Assembly: GCF_900215505.1 (NCBI RefSeq)
Contig: NZ_LT907844.1
Span: 4,821,078 to 4,885,077, forward strand
Direction of reading: 5' to 3'
DNA from: Cohaesibacter sp. ES.047
GTDB taxonomy: Bacteria; Pseudomonadota; Alphaproteobacteria; Rhizobiales; Cohaesibacteraceae
Length of the DNA stretch: 64,000 bases
This document shows, piece after piece, positions 9,357 through 17,544 of this stretch. The notes under the pieces are model-generated. The model was not told where the DNA came from and did not search any database. It saw only the letters and a list, made by a program, of their open reading frames with translations. The position numbers and the translations under genes were made by a program. Position 1 is the first letter of the stretch. Each line of letters starts with the position of its first letter.

Positions 9357-10382
9357 ATGCTCTCGAACTGGCTGGACACGCCCGCACCAGACAAGGGTGC
9401 AACATCTCAGGATGGAACACAGGAGATCTCCGAGCAATCCGACCCTGTCATAGCGCCACCCTCTCTCGATGCGCCGCTTGGCCTTGCTCTTGGGGGCGGC
9501 GCTGCCAAGGGCTGGTCCCACATTGGTGTTTTTCACGCTCTTGACGAAGCAGGCATCCGGCCGGACATCATCACCGGGACGTCCATCGGCGCTGTGGTTG
9601 GCGGCTGCTATCTTGCCGGTCGTCTCGACAAGCTGGAGGAATTTGCCCGCGGTCTGACCCGTGGCCGTCTTTTTGGCCTGCTTGATGTCAGCTTCTCGGG
9701 CAGCAGCCTGATCAACGGCACACGCCTGACCAAACTTCTCAAGCGTTATCTCAACGATATCAAAATCGAGGATCTGGACCGGCCCTTCATGGCGGTTGGC
9801 ACCGAGCTCTCAACGGGCCATGAAATCTGGCTCCGCCGGGGCTCCCTGATCACGGCAATGCAGGCATCCTATGCCCTGCCCGGCGTTTTCTCGCCTGTTA
9901 ATGTCAATGGCCGTCTTCTCGTTGACGGGGCTTTGGTCAACCCGGTGCCCGTCTCCCTCACGCGCGCCCTGGGGGCAAGAATCGTTATCGCGGTCAATCT
10001 CAGCTCGGATACGTTCGGGCGCGGCACCATCGTCCCAAATGTCCATTTCGAGGACGATCGGCTTCCCGCGAGCCAGCCCCTTGAGCGGGAGGCTCCGGCC
10101 ATGGGAACACTGGGGACTTTGAAAAATCTCGTCTTTGGCAACGAAGAACAGGGCAGCCCCGGCATCTCGAGCGTGATGTTTGACGCCTACACCATCATTC
10201 AGGACCGGATCACACGCTCCCGTCTCGCCGGAGACCCACCGGACATCACCATCAAACCCCGCCTCAAGGATATCGGCATGTTCGACTTTGATCAGGCTGA
10301 GGCCTCCATCGCGGCAGGTTATGCAGCAACTCAGAAGGTGATCAAGGAACTGCACGAATTGTCGGATGACCTCAAGTCCTAG
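9357..10382 (+). CDS. Patatin-like phospholipase / RssA-type esterase
   Basis: A 341-residue patatin-family lipid acyl hydrolase with a Ser-Asp dyad. The oxyanion loop LALGGGAAKGWSHIG (about 43-57) leads to nucleophile Ser76 in GTSIG, and Asp190 lies in VDGALVNPVP. The first 40 residues are a polar extension without a signal peptide, so a cytosolic or membrane-face role is likely. The short patatin core with little else resembles RssA rather than secreted ExoU-type toxins. The start has a good GGAGGA site. The substrate is unknown. Confidence 0.9.
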   Translation: MLSNWLDTPAPDKGATSQDGTQEISEQSDPVIAPPSLDAPLGLALGGGAAKGWSHIGVFHALDEAGIRPDIITGTSIGAVVGGCYLAGRLDKLEEFARGLTRGRLFGLLDVSFSGSSLINGTRLTKLLKRYLNDIKIEDLDRPFMAVGTELSTGHEIWLRRGSLITAMQASYALPGVFSPVNVNGRLLVDGALVNPVPVSLTRALGARIVIAVNLSSDTFGRGTIVPNVHFEDDRLPASQPLEREAPAMGTLGTLKNLVFGNEEQGSPGISSVMFDAYTIIQDRITRSRLAGDPPDITIKPRLKDIGMFDFDQAEASIAAGYAATQKVIKELHELSDDLKS

Positions 10383-10410
10383 CCCCGCCAACCACGCCAT
10401 CACGACAAAA

Positions 10411-10440
10411 GACAAAACAAAGGCGGGCAATAAGCCCGCC
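10411..10440 (-). terminator. Hairpin between the patatin and CBS genes
   Basis: Perfect 7-bp stem GGCGGGC / GCCCGCC with a five-base loop. Read on the minus strand it is followed by TTTGTTTTGTC, so it could end the CBS-gene transcript. On the plus strand no T-run follows. Confidence 0.5.
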
Positions 10441-10577
10441 TGTCAGAGCGATTTGAAGATAAACCGGGTCAACAGTTTAGATTTAAACGCCATTGCTCGG
10501 TATTATAATGCATTCTCAAGCACGCTTGCTCCGGAGAATTGCTCCAGAGCATCAGATTGCGAAAAGGAGGCCAGCCT

Positions 10578-11006
10578 CTAGGCTGAGGCAATGTAGCGCC
10601 GCATTTCTTCCGCTTCCCGTTCGGTTTCCTCAATCCGGCGCTTCACGACGTCCCCGATCGAGACCAGCCCGATCAGCTTGCCATCCTCGACGACAGGCAT
10701 GTGGCGAAACCGGCCCGACGACATCTTCGACATGACGCTGACAATCGTATCCGCCTCTTTGCAGGTCACCACATTCGCGGTCATGTAATCGGAGGCCAAC
10801 TCGGACAGCACGGCCCCTCCCTTTTCGCCCAGCGCGCGCACAATATCGCGCTCTGACAAAATGCCTTTGAGCGTTGCGCCTTCCGCGAGCAACACCACAC
10901 CAATCCTCTTTTCGCGCAACATCTTCACGACGTCTGCCAGCGGACTGGCGGGCTGCATCGTAAAGACCTCGCGCCCCTTCTTATCCAGAATAGTAGCGAT
11001 CGTCAT
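10578..11006 (-). CDS. CBS-domain pair protein
   Basis: A 142-residue stand-alone tandem CBS protein. The first CBS spans about 8-65 (MQPASPLADVVKML then KGILSERDIVRAL). The second spans about 75-130 (MTANVVTCKEADTIVSVM then LIGLVSIGDVVKRRI). Such pairs bind adenosyl ligands such as AMP, ATP, NAD(H) or SAM and regulate partner enzymes; the partner is not evident here. A charged helix (EETEREAEEMRRYI) closes the protein. I start at ATG 11006 because GGGGAGAC precedes it; the 14 codons upstream lack family similarity. Confidence 0.9.
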   Translation of the reverse strand: MTIATILDKKGREVFTMQPASPLADVVKMLREKRIGVVLLAEGATLKGILSERDIVRALGEKGGAVLSELASDYMTANVVTCKEADTIVSVMSKMSSGRFRHMPVVEDGKLIGLVSIGDVVKRRIEETEREAEEMRRYIASA

Positions 11007-11276
11007 GCATGTCTCCCCTGATGATCTGATGCCCGAAGTCAATCTCAACGCTGTCTTTCGGGCACCGATGACGTGTCCTTTTTAAAGTCTGCGACGAAAT
11101 AAAGCGCATGGCAAGCGTCCGACGCGAAAACTTACGACTAATATCGCCAACACTAACGGTCAAACGTTGCTTTGGCGACGCTTTTTAAAACACAATTAAT
11201 ACTGTTTGAGCGAGGACAAAAGATGGATAGACCTCAGATCTTGCTGTTTCTTCTGTCCGGGCAGAGTACCAATCGT

Positions 11277-12089
11277 CTACTTTATAACGCGTAAGTGCTC
11301 AGGTCGTTTCTTCTCGTCCTGCTTTTTTGGTTTTTTCGGACCGCGCGGCGGTCGGCTGTAGGGGTCAACGTAGGGCAGGATGAGCAGACCGGCAATAAAT
11401 CCACCAAGATGCGCTTCCCAAGCGATACCGCCACCGCCAAAAGCAGACGTCAGACCGAACACCAGGTTAAGCACCAGCCAGATACCCAGAAAAGCCATCG
11501 CCTGCTGGTTTTGCCACAGTTGCTTGAGGGTCAGCGCGGGATAGGTGTGCGTTCCCTGTAGGGCAGAAAACCCGCCATAGCCGCCAACAAAGGCGAACCG
11601 TGCGGTCGCCGCCATTGCACCGGAGAGCACCGCGGACACACCGACGAGCGGCGAGGAACTGTTCAGATGCACCAGCAGATGCACGAATGCACCGGCTGCT
11701 GCCGTGACGACAAAGAAGATCGCGAAATTGAATGTCCCGATCCGCCGCAAAACCACCGTTGCAAAGGCCGCCATCCAAACGAGGTTGAGAAGCAGGTGCG
11801 CCCAGCCTCCATGCAGGAAGGCATAGGTCACGAAGGTCCAGACATCTCCGAAGATCCCGCCGGGAAAGGCAAAATTCTGCGCCACTTCGCCGTAGCGTGG
11901 CGGCAGGAAAGAGAACCACAGCATGAGATCCTGTCGCTGAACAGGAGAAAGCACGAAGGACTGCAGCACCTGAATGACAATCATGATTCCGCCAAGCACC
12001 ATGATAGGCCTCGGCAAATTGAGCATGGGTTCTCTTGGAGGAGGTGTTCCGGCAGGCATATGCCAGGAGCCGCGCGGTTGCAATGCCAT
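11277..12089 (-). CDS. Rhomboid family intramembrane serine protease
   Basis: A 270-residue polytopic membrane protease. The rhomboid motifs are in order: HLLLN (His98, Asn102) in the second membrane helix, the catalytic Ser152 in GVSAVLSG, and the catalytic His227 in WEAHLGGFIAG. Six hydrophobic helices can be drawn. An extended loop, rich in Gly and aromatic residues, lies between 165 and 195. The C-terminus is a Pro/Lys-rich cytosolic tail. Rhomboids cut transmembrane substrates within the bilayer; the substrate cannot be predicted. It lies 270 bp upstream of the CBS gene on the same strand. Confidence 0.92.
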   Translation of the reverse strand: MALQPRGSWHMPAGTPPPREPMLNLPRPIMVLGGIMIVIQVLQSFVLSPVQRQDLMLWFSFLPPRYGEVAQNFAFPGGIFGDVWTFVTYAFLHGGWAHLLLNLVWMAAFATVVLRRIGTFNFAIFFVVTAAAGAFVHLLVHLNSSSPLVGVSAVLSGAMAATARFAFVGGYGGFSALQGTHTYPALTLKQLWQNQQAMAFLGIWLVLNLVFGLTSAFGGGGIAWEAHLGGFIAGLLILPYVDPYSRPPRGPKKPKKQDEKKRPEHLRVIK

Positions 12090-12243
12090 GTCTGTTCCTT
12101 GTCTCTACAGGCGCCAAGACTGACATTTGGGAGCTTTTTGTGGCGACATCAAGCCCACGCAGCACAGCACGGCGCGATGGTGGCTCCCATTTGATAAGGC
12201 AATTGTTTTAACAACGCCTAGCAGGGACGACGGAGCCTTTGAT

Positions 12244-12319
12244 AAAAAAAAGCCACCCGACGACCTGTTGATCACTTCGGATGGCAAAAAAAGCCTCCTG
12301 AAAATTATCAGGGCTGGCT
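12244..12319 (-). terminator. Two tandem intrinsic terminators, minus strand
   Basis: First, a hairpin with paired CCTGA/TCAGG and AGCC/GGCT segments (12292-12319) followed on the minus strand by seven T. Next to it is a 9-bp stem, GCCATCCGA / TCGGGTGGC on the minus strand (one G-U), at 12252-12285, followed by eight T (12244-12251). Confidence 0.7.
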
Positions 12320-12445
12320 TGAAGAGCCGCAGCATCGGGCGCTTTAGGAGTCCGGCCCGACGCCGAGGATGCTGTTGATCACCTGTTTACTGCGCATGGA
12401 AGCCCGTGGCAATCGAAAGACATTATTAATGTTAATCTGCCCCAG
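12244..12445 (-). ncRNA. Candidate small RNA, minus strand (boundaries approximate)
   Basis: No ORF upstream on this strand explains the two adjacent intrinsic terminators at 12244-12319. The preceding sequence can fold: CAGCAT...ATGCTG outside and CGGGC...GCCCG inside. The motif GTGATCAACAG (minus strand) occurs both in this folded part and in the loop of the last terminator. Only the 3' end is well defined; the 5' end is a guess near the AT-rich dyad at 12420. I cannot match it to a named RNA family. Confidence 0.3.
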
Positions 12446-12641
12446 ACAAACCCTTCGCTCTAGAAAGGCCATTCTTTATTGTATGTCTCTACCAAGTTCG
12501 ACCCGGCCTGAGTCGCCCCCCCGATGACCGAGCAAATTGGCACGGCTTTCGCAGATCATGGGGTAGACAACAGGCAAAGGGTCTAAAGTGTCTCAGCTTG
12601 AAACAGCTTTGGCACAAAACTGGCCCAGATAGAGAAGAACC

Positions 12642-13310
12642 ATGAAACATCAGGTGACACGAGAGCTCTTCACATACTGGGATGGCTTGCGTGGCGGACG
12701 GACGGCTCCGGAACGCAGTGACATTGATCCGGCCGAAATTCATCAAATTCTGGGCGACACATTCATTCTTGAATATGAGAATCAGGACACCCTCCGGTTC
12801 AGACTTGCCGGAACGCGTCTGTGCGGCTCTTTTTGCCGCGAATTGAAAGGCCAGAATTTCCTCAAGATCTGGAGCCGACAGGATACCTCGAGCATCCGCC
12901 TCTTGCTCACCGCCGTGGCAGAAGATGAAGCCGCTGCCGTTGTAGGCTTCAAGGGCAAGACCGAACGGGATCAGGAGCTTGATTTCGAGGCAATCCTTTT
13001 GCCGCTGCGCCACTATGGCCAACCAAAGTCACGCATCCTTGGCGCAGCAAGCCCGGCAGACATTCCCTATTGGGTGGGCATCTGGCCACTGACCGAGCTG
13101 AGCGTCACATCCATGCGTCTCATCTGGCCGGACGAACGCCCCTCTTTCATGCGCAAGGGCGCGGGCGATGAGAGCCTTAACAACAAGTTCGGCCTTGCCC
13201 CTGTCACCGCCACGCGACAGGCAGCCGCTCAAATGCACAAAAGCCCGGCGTTCCAGACCGAGCAGCGTTTCGGGCACCTGACGGTCATCGAAGGTGGGCG
13301 TCAAGACTGA
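12642..13310 (+). CDS. PAS-domain protein (PAS_5 type)
   Basis: A 222-residue soluble protein. Residues from about 8 to 150 match the alphaproteobacterial PAS_5 family: LFTYWDGLRGGRTAPERSDIDP, then LGDTFILEY, RLAGTRLCGSFCRELKGQNFL, and ILLPLRHYGQ. No output domain is visible; the C-terminal 70 residues look disordered. PAS_5 proteins are presumed sensory or regulatory modules, with ligand unknown. Three Cys residues near the RLCGSFC segment could bind something, but this is speculation. AGAGAAG precedes the ATG and a strong terminator follows, so it is transcribed alone. Confidence 0.85.
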   Translation: MKHQVTRELFTYWDGLRGGRTAPERSDIDPAEIHQILGDTFILEYENQDTLRFRLAGTRLCGSFCRELKGQNFLKIWSRQDTSSIRLLLTAVAEDEAAAVVGFKGKTERDQELDFEAILLPLRHYGQPKSRILGAASPADIPYWVGIWPLTELSVTSMRLIWPDERPSFMRKGAGDESLNNKFGLAPVTATRQAAAQMHKSPAFQTEQRFGHLTVIEGGRQD

Positions 13311-13341
13311 ACAAATCCTTTTGCCTGTTGATTAAAGACTG

Positions 13342-13380
13342 AGCGCGCGTCACGATCCGGATCATGACGCGCGCTTTTTC
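13342..13380 (+). terminator. Intrinsic terminator of the PAS gene
   Basis: Perfect 11-bp stem AGCGCGCGTCA / TGACGCGCGCT with a 12-base loop, then TTTTCTTT. Confidence 0.9.
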
Positions 13381-13595
13381 TTTGCCGTTCCGTTCGGATC
13401 GATGGCGGAATATCGGCATTTACAGCTATTTTCGGCCAATCCTGTCCTAAACGCCTCTCACATCGATTTCACCAAGGTCATGATCACAACCAAAGCGATA
13501 TTCCGGACGCCCGCTAAAAGGCTTTGTTAACCATGCAAGGCCTAGGATAGGTCCAGTCACGTCAACAAGTCTCTTATGGCGATAAGCGGTCCTTC

Positions 13596-14204
13596 ATGTC
13601 TGCATCACTGCAAAAATCCGTTTTGCCTCGGGTAACCGAGCGTCGACGGCACCAGCGGGTCAGGGTAAATCTGCTCGGTCGGTTCATGCTTGAGAACAAG
13701 CAGGAATACCCGTGCCAGGTTATCAACATGTCCCCCGGCGGCGTTGCCTTGATCGCACCAATTCGCGGTGAAATCGGTGAGAGGGTCATTGCCTATATCG
13801 ATCACATCGGCCGCATTGAAGGAAAAATCGTTCGCAAGATTGAAGGTGGCTTTGCCCTGACTGTCGATGCGACATCAAGAAAGCGTGACAAGCTGGCATC
13901 ACAGCTGACCTGGCTGGCCAACCGCCACATTCTCGATCTGCCTGAAGATCGCCGCCACGAACGGCAACAGCCCAAGGCCCCGATCACCAAGCTTATCCTT
14001 GAAGATGGCACTGAGCATATTTGTCAGGTTCTCGACCTGTCGCTCTCGGGCGCCGCGGTCAAGACAAAGGTACGCCCGAAGATCGGCAAACCGGTCAAGG
14101 TAGGCAAGATCCGCGCTCGTGTGGTGCGCCACCTTGAAGATGGTCTCGCCATCGAATTCGCCGCAGTTCAGGACCGGAACATGCTCGACGAGAATCTGCG
14201 CTGA
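13596..14204 (+). CDS. Tandem PilZ-domain protein (putative c-di-GMP receptor)
   Basis: A 202-residue protein made of two PilZ-like barrels. The first (about 15-95) has ERRRHQRVRVNLLGRF and NMSPGGVALIAP, matching the RxxxR and D/NxSxxG nucleotide-binding motifs. The second (about 115-200) has EDRRHERQQ and LDLSLSGAAVKT, where the second Gly of the switch motif is Ala and the spacing differs, so it may not bind c-di-GMP. No membrane or catalytic domain is attached. The next gene downstream encodes a LapG-like protease, another c-di-GMP-linked family, which makes a shared role in surface attachment plausible. Confidence 0.88.
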   Translation: MSASLQKSVLPRVTERRRHQRVRVNLLGRFMLENKQEYPCQVINMSPGGVALIAPIRGEIGERVIAYIDHIGRIEGKIVRKIEGGFALTVDATSRKRDKLASQLTWLANRHILDLPEDRRHERQQPKAPITKLILEDGTEHICQVLDLSLSGAAVKTKVRPKIGKPVKVGKIRARVVRHLEDGLAIEFAAVQDRNMLDENLR

Positions 14205-14748
14205 CATCCCGTATGGGTGACACAGGCCAAAAGTGACGCATGTCTCTCTTGAGCGTCCTCCCCGATCACCTTCAACGATCCTGCCGTAATGCATCCTCGC
14301 GTTTAAATCCGGCACGCCCAATCACATACACAGAATATTTTTGAGAAAATAATCTCATCGAAAATATCATTTTTCGGTGGGATTTTGCCGTGCGCGGCGT
14401 CCAACTGGCGCGCATCAGATCGCTTGTGCGCGGCCTGAAAGCAACCTCTCATCTCTCGTCGTTGTTGTTGTCAAACCTCAACGGGAGCAAGGCAACAAGC
14501 CGAAGCGGCGACAAAAAATTCCCTAAGCTATTGTTTTTTATACATTTTTCCCGCTCATTACAGTTTTAACAAAGTTTGACGCTCTTTTTCCTAAAGCTTG
14601 AGAAAAAGGCTATTCAAGTTTTCATAAAAATAAAAATAAAATATAATAAAAGTAAATTCGAATTCAAATCAAAGTAAAATAAAGTACTATTTTTATTATA
14701 CTCAAATGTACCAAGCAAAGTTGGAAGTATATAAAATCGAAGGCGCTA
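14205..14748. other. Intergenic region with a strongly AT-rich 220-bp segment
   Basis: No convincing gene. From about 14515 to 14748 the base composition changes abruptly to A/T runs, unlike the GC-rich surroundings. The segment directly precedes the BTLCP gene and its hairpin-covered ribosome-binding site, so it probably holds that gene's promoter and 5' leader. A short dyad CGAAAA/TTTTCG lies near 14360. Confidence 0.5.
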
Positions 14749-14777
14749 TAAATCTCCAGACAACGACGGGAGATTTA
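14749..14777 (+). promoter_or_regulatory. Hairpin covering the ribosome-binding site of the BTLCP gene
   Basis: TAAATCTCC (14749-14757) pairs perfectly with GGAGATTTA (14769-14777) across an 11-base loop, ending one base before the ATG at 14779. The right arm contains the Shine-Dalgarno GGAG, so the folded mRNA would hide it. The A/U-rich stem could open with temperature or by binding of a factor. Confidence 0.6.
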
Positions 14778-14778
14778 C

Positions 14779-15360
14779 ATGAAAAAGCGCATTTGGGGAT
14801 TTGCATTTTTCTGCTTCACAAGCTTGGCCTTCATCAGCCAATCACAAGCAGCATCCTTTTCACCATTCATGACCCTTTCAGGGAAAACCTCTGCACCCAT
14901 AGGACATGTCGAATTCTGCCGCCAGAATCCGCGCGAATGCAACAAGTCCTTCAGCGTGGATCAGGCGGTGCGCCTGACGCCGGAAAACTGGGAACAGCTG
15001 ATCAACATCAACAATCAGGTCAACCAGACCGTGAAACCGGTTACCGATCAGGAGCTCTATCGCACCGAGGAAGTATGGACCTATCCGGGCAACGCAGGGG
15101 ACTGCGAAGACTATGCCCTGCTCAAACGGCGCCTGTTGAACAATCTCGGCTGGCCAGAAACGGCGCTGCTCATCACGGTTGTGCGCGAAGTCAATGGCAA
15201 CGGCCATGCCGTGCTCACCGTACGGACCGACCGGGGCGACCTCATTCTTGATAATCAGGACTCGCGCATCCTGCCGTGGGACCAGACACCTTATCATTAT
15301 GTCAAACGCCAGGCCGCGCTTCACCCTTCAAACTGGACCGCGATCCTTGACCAAAGATAA
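14779..15360 (+). CDS. Transglutaminase-like cysteine protease (BTLCP, LapG-type)
   Basis: A 193-residue BTLCP-family protease. The N-terminal 25 residues are a signal peptide (hydrophobic core then SQAAS). The catalytic triad is readable as Cys109 in GNAGDCEDYALLKRR, His143 in GNGHAVLTV and Asp158 in LILDNQ. In Pseudomonas the homologue LapG cleaves a surface adhesin in the periplasm when c-di-GMP is low, under control of LapD. No LapD or large adhesin gene lies in this window, so that role is an inference. Translation may be controlled by the hairpin over its ribosome-binding site. Confidence 0.92.
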   Translation: MKKRIWGFAFFCFTSLAFISQSQAASFSPFMTLSGKTSAPIGHVEFCRQNPRECNKSFSVDQAVRLTPENWEQLININNQVNQTVKPVTDQELYRTEEVWTYPGNAGDCEDYALLKRRLLNNLGWPETALLITVVREVNGNGHAVLTVRTDRGDLILDNQDSRILPWDQTPYHYVKRQAALHPSNWTAILDQR

Positions 15361-15424
15361 CTGGCAGCTAGATCGGCCTGCTCTGAAAGACACACATGCT
15401 AACTGATTGAAGAAACATAGGAAT

Positions 15425-15566
15425 AAGTGGGGTTCGAACTCTTGCCAGTGTGACAGCTCTTGACATGAAGTACGAAGACAAAACCTGATCGTAAATCCCC
15501 ACTTCCCGTCCGCATCGATCAGGTTTTGAGGGCCAGCTGTCCCCGCAGCTGGCCCTTGCCCTTTTG
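15425..15566 (+). ncRNA. Candidate structured RNA between convergent genes
   Basis: Two strong hairpins stand back to back: a perfect 12-bp stem AAAACCTGATCG / CGATCAGGTTTT (15480-15527), then a perfect 10-bp stem GGGCCAGCTG / CAGCTGGCCC (15530-15555) followed by TTGCCCTTTT. The loop of the first contains CCCCACTT (15497-15504), complementary to AAGTGGGG at 15425-15432, so a pseudoknot or alternative fold is possible. The pair may simply terminate the BTLCP gene (plus) and carbonic anhydrase gene (minus), but the loop-upstream complementarity is more than a terminator needs. Confidence 0.3.
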
Positions 15567-15592
15567 GGCCATCCGGTTGAACGGTATAGAGG

Positions 15593-16120
15593 CTAGATCG
15601 CCTGCAGTTCAGACGCAAACCGCTTCCAGTTGGCGACATAGTTGCGCGCCGAGGCGGTCAGTTTGGCGACGGCCTCCTCATCAAGCACGCGAACAACTTT
15701 GCCCGGCATCCCCATGACGAGGGAATTGTCGGGAATCTCCTTGCCCTCCGGGATCAGCGCTTTGGCACCGATCAGGCAATTGCGCCCGATTTTAGCCCCG
15801 TTGAGGATCACCGCTCCCATTCCAATCAGCGAATTGTCACCGATCGTGCATCCGTGCAGGATCACATTGTGACCAATCGTGCAGTCACTGCCAATATCGA
15901 GCGGATACCCCATGTCGGTGTGCAACGTGCTGCCTTCCTGAATGTTGCTGCGCTCTCCAACAGTAATGGCCTCGTTGTCACCGCGAAGCACGGCTCCGAA
16001 CCAGACACTTGCGCTCGATTTCAGAATGACCTTGCCGATCACACTCGCCGACGGTGCGACCCAGCAGTCTCCCGCTTCCGGCAATTCGGGTCGAACCTCT
16101 CCCAATTGATAAAGTGTCAC
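15593..16120 (-). CDS. Gamma-class carbonic anhydrase-like hexapeptide protein (YrdA/PaaY type)
   Basis: A 175-residue left-handed beta-helix protein. Hexapeptide repeats run through the middle (for example [20 protein letters not shown]). Three histidines in the positions of the gamma carbonic anhydrase metal site are visible in TLHTDMG, IGHNVI and LHGCTIG. Family members bind Zn or Fe and may hydrate CO2; activity of this subgroup is often weak or untested. I start at GTG 16120, which follows AAGGAGG; the longer frame upstream has a Cys-rich, unlikely sequence. A small membrane-protein gene lies 44 bp upstream and is probably co-transcribed. Confidence 0.9.
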   Translation of the reverse strand: MTLYQLGEVRPELPEAGDCWVAPSASVIGKVILKSSASVWFGAVLRGDNEAITVGERSNIQEGSTLHTDMGYPLDIGSDCTIGHNVILHGCTIGDNSLIGMGAVILNGAKIGRNCLIGAKALIPEGKEIPDNSLVMGMPGKVVRVLDEEAVAKLTASARNYVANWKRFASELQAI

Positions 16121-16164
16121 CCTGCTCTCCTCCTTCTTCTTTGCTGCTTCTTTGCTGCGGGCAT

Positions 16165-16494
16165 TCACCCCACGGCGGTCATCGTGCCAACAACAGCATT
16201 GAGCAGAAGCACACCCGAGCAGGCACTCCAAAGACCTGCAATGGCAGACGAACCGAACAGCCAACCGATCGGCCTGTTCTCGATCCGGCGCCCCCGCAAG
16301 GCATTGCGCATGATAATGAACGGGCCGGCAAAGGTACACATCCCGATCGCGATCATGGCTTTCCCCCAGCTCTCAGCCTCAACCCGAAAACCGACCGGCC
16401 GTTGAGCGAACAACTGATAAAGGCTGGAGAGAATCCCCGCGCAGACGAATCCCACACATGTGACATAGACAAACGCAAACACTTCAAGTCCCAT
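16165..16494 (-). CDS. Small membrane protein, conserved in Hyphomicrobiales (DUF6949-like)
   Basis: A 109-residue protein with about three hydrophobic helices: residues 4-30, 45-62 and 78-105. The pattern [15 protein letters not shown] ... [12 protein letters not shown] resembles what I remember of the DUF6949 family, but I am not sure of the number. Function is unknown. AAAGGTG lies before the ATG. It is upstream of the gamma carbonic anhydrase gene, 44 bp apart on the same strand, which suggests an operon. Confidence 0.7.
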   Translation of the reverse strand: MGLEVFAFVYVTCVGFVCAGILSSLYQLFAQRPVGFRVEAESWGKAMIAIGMCTFAGPFIIMRNALRGRRIENRPIGWLFGSSAIAGLWSACSGVLLLNAVVGTMTAVG

Positions 16495-16712
16495 CTATGG
16501 ACACCTTTCCTGATTTCTGGCTCCATTTCGTCTCACCTTGAAACAGAGCGAATGCATTGATCAGGAAAGTGCAATCCGCGTGCCGCCGGGCCCGTCCGCA
16601 TCGGGCCGGACCTCCCGCCAAACTGTTCATTGAAGCGCCAGAGAGGATTGCTTAAGCTTGCAATGCCCCTTATCCAATAATGACAGGGCAAGGACAGCAG
16701 CAAAGGACAGAG

Positions 16713-17417
16713 ATGCAACAGCCGCTTGACGAACATGGTTCGCCGCAGAGATGGATTTTCTTTCTGCTTATTGCCGGGCTGATTGCCATCACGACCCTGT
16801 TCATCGTCAGTCGCCTGTTCGAATATTCCGGCCCCGAGCTTCTCAACAGCCCCTACAGCGCCAAGACCGAGCCGAAAATCATCCTCATCGGCGACATTCG
16901 CTTCACGGTGCCCGAGAATATGATCCGCCGCCCCGAACAACGCGAAGACGCCATGGTCCAACAGCTGGACCTCGTCATGCTCTGGCCGGAACTGGAAGGC
17001 TTCACCCGTGACAATCAGGTTCACTTCAGCAATTCGGGCCCCGACTCGCGTCTGATCTACGCCACCCTCAGTCAGCCCGAGCAGATCCTCTCAAGCTCCG
17101 AGCGGCTCTATACGGTCTATAGCGAGCATTTCGATGGTGACCCGATCAGCGGGCCGGCCAGATTGATTGGCTTTGCCATGGACCCGAAATCAAGCTTCGC
17201 CGGAGAGACGGTCTATTTCAAACCGGATGAAAGCGAGCCCTTTGTCGCCCGTTGTGTCCAGCCCGTAAAAGGCTCCCCCACATTCTGCATGCGCGACATC
17301 ATGCTCACTGGCAAAGTGCAACTAAGCTATCGCTTTCGCCTGCCTTTGCTGAAGGAATGGAAACGCATGGACGAAACCATCAAGGACCGCGTCACCGGCT
17401 TTGTCCATTTCCCCTAG
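16713..17417 (+). CDS. Single-pass membrane protein of unknown function
   Basis: A 234-residue protein with one N-terminal transmembrane helix (about 14-34, WIFFLLIAGLIAITTLFIV) and a soluble domain presumably in the periplasm. That domain contains a conserved-looking FTVPENMIRRPEQR segment, a paired-Cys region (ARCVQPV ... TFCMRD) that may form a disulfide, and a basic-aromatic C-terminus LSYRFRLPLLKEWKRMDE. I choose ATG 16713, preceded by AAAGGA, over the upstream ATG 16680, which has no ribosome-binding site. I do not recognise a named family. Confidence 0.75.
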   Translation: MQQPLDEHGSPQRWIFFLLIAGLIAITTLFIVSRLFEYSGPELLNSPYSAKTEPKIILIGDIRFTVPENMIRRPEQREDAMVQQLDLVMLWPELEGFTRDNQVHFSNSGPDSRLIYATLSQPEQILSSSERLYTVYSEHFDGDPISGPARLIGFAMDPKSSFAGETVYFKPDESEPFVARCVQPVKGSPTFCMRDIMLTGKVQLSYRFRLPLLKEWKRMDETIKDRVTGFVHFP

Positions 17418-17472
17418 GCAAGGGGGAAAGTCACCTAGGGCGGCCCTTTGGAACACCCCTAGAAAAGACAAC

Positions 17473-17506
17473 AAAAAAGCCGCCGGATCAGGGATCAGGC
17501 AGCTTT
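17473..17506 (-). terminator. Intrinsic terminator of the DUF3126 gene
   Basis: On the minus strand AAAGCTGCC pairs with GGCGGCTTT (one G-U) and is followed by six T, shortly after the stop at 17545. Confidence 0.78.
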
Positions 17507-17544
17507 GATGCAATGTCAAATCTCTCGAAAGGGCGCCGTAAGGC

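Larger units (their letters stand above)
12090..12641. other. 552-bp intergenic region without a convincing protein gene
   Basis: Lies between the divergent rhomboid and PAS genes. Reading frames here are short and have no family resemblance. It holds two successive minus-strand terminators, an 11-bp direct repeat (CTGTTGATCAC at 12265-12275 and 12372-12382) and a dyad ACATTA-T-TAATGT at 12420-12432. The terminators point to a minus-strand non-coding transcript. Confidence 0.6.

Noticed and set aside
12105-12378. Short frames on both strands between the rhomboid and PAS genes
   Set aside because: They lack ribosome-binding sites and recognisable motifs and overlap the tandem terminators.
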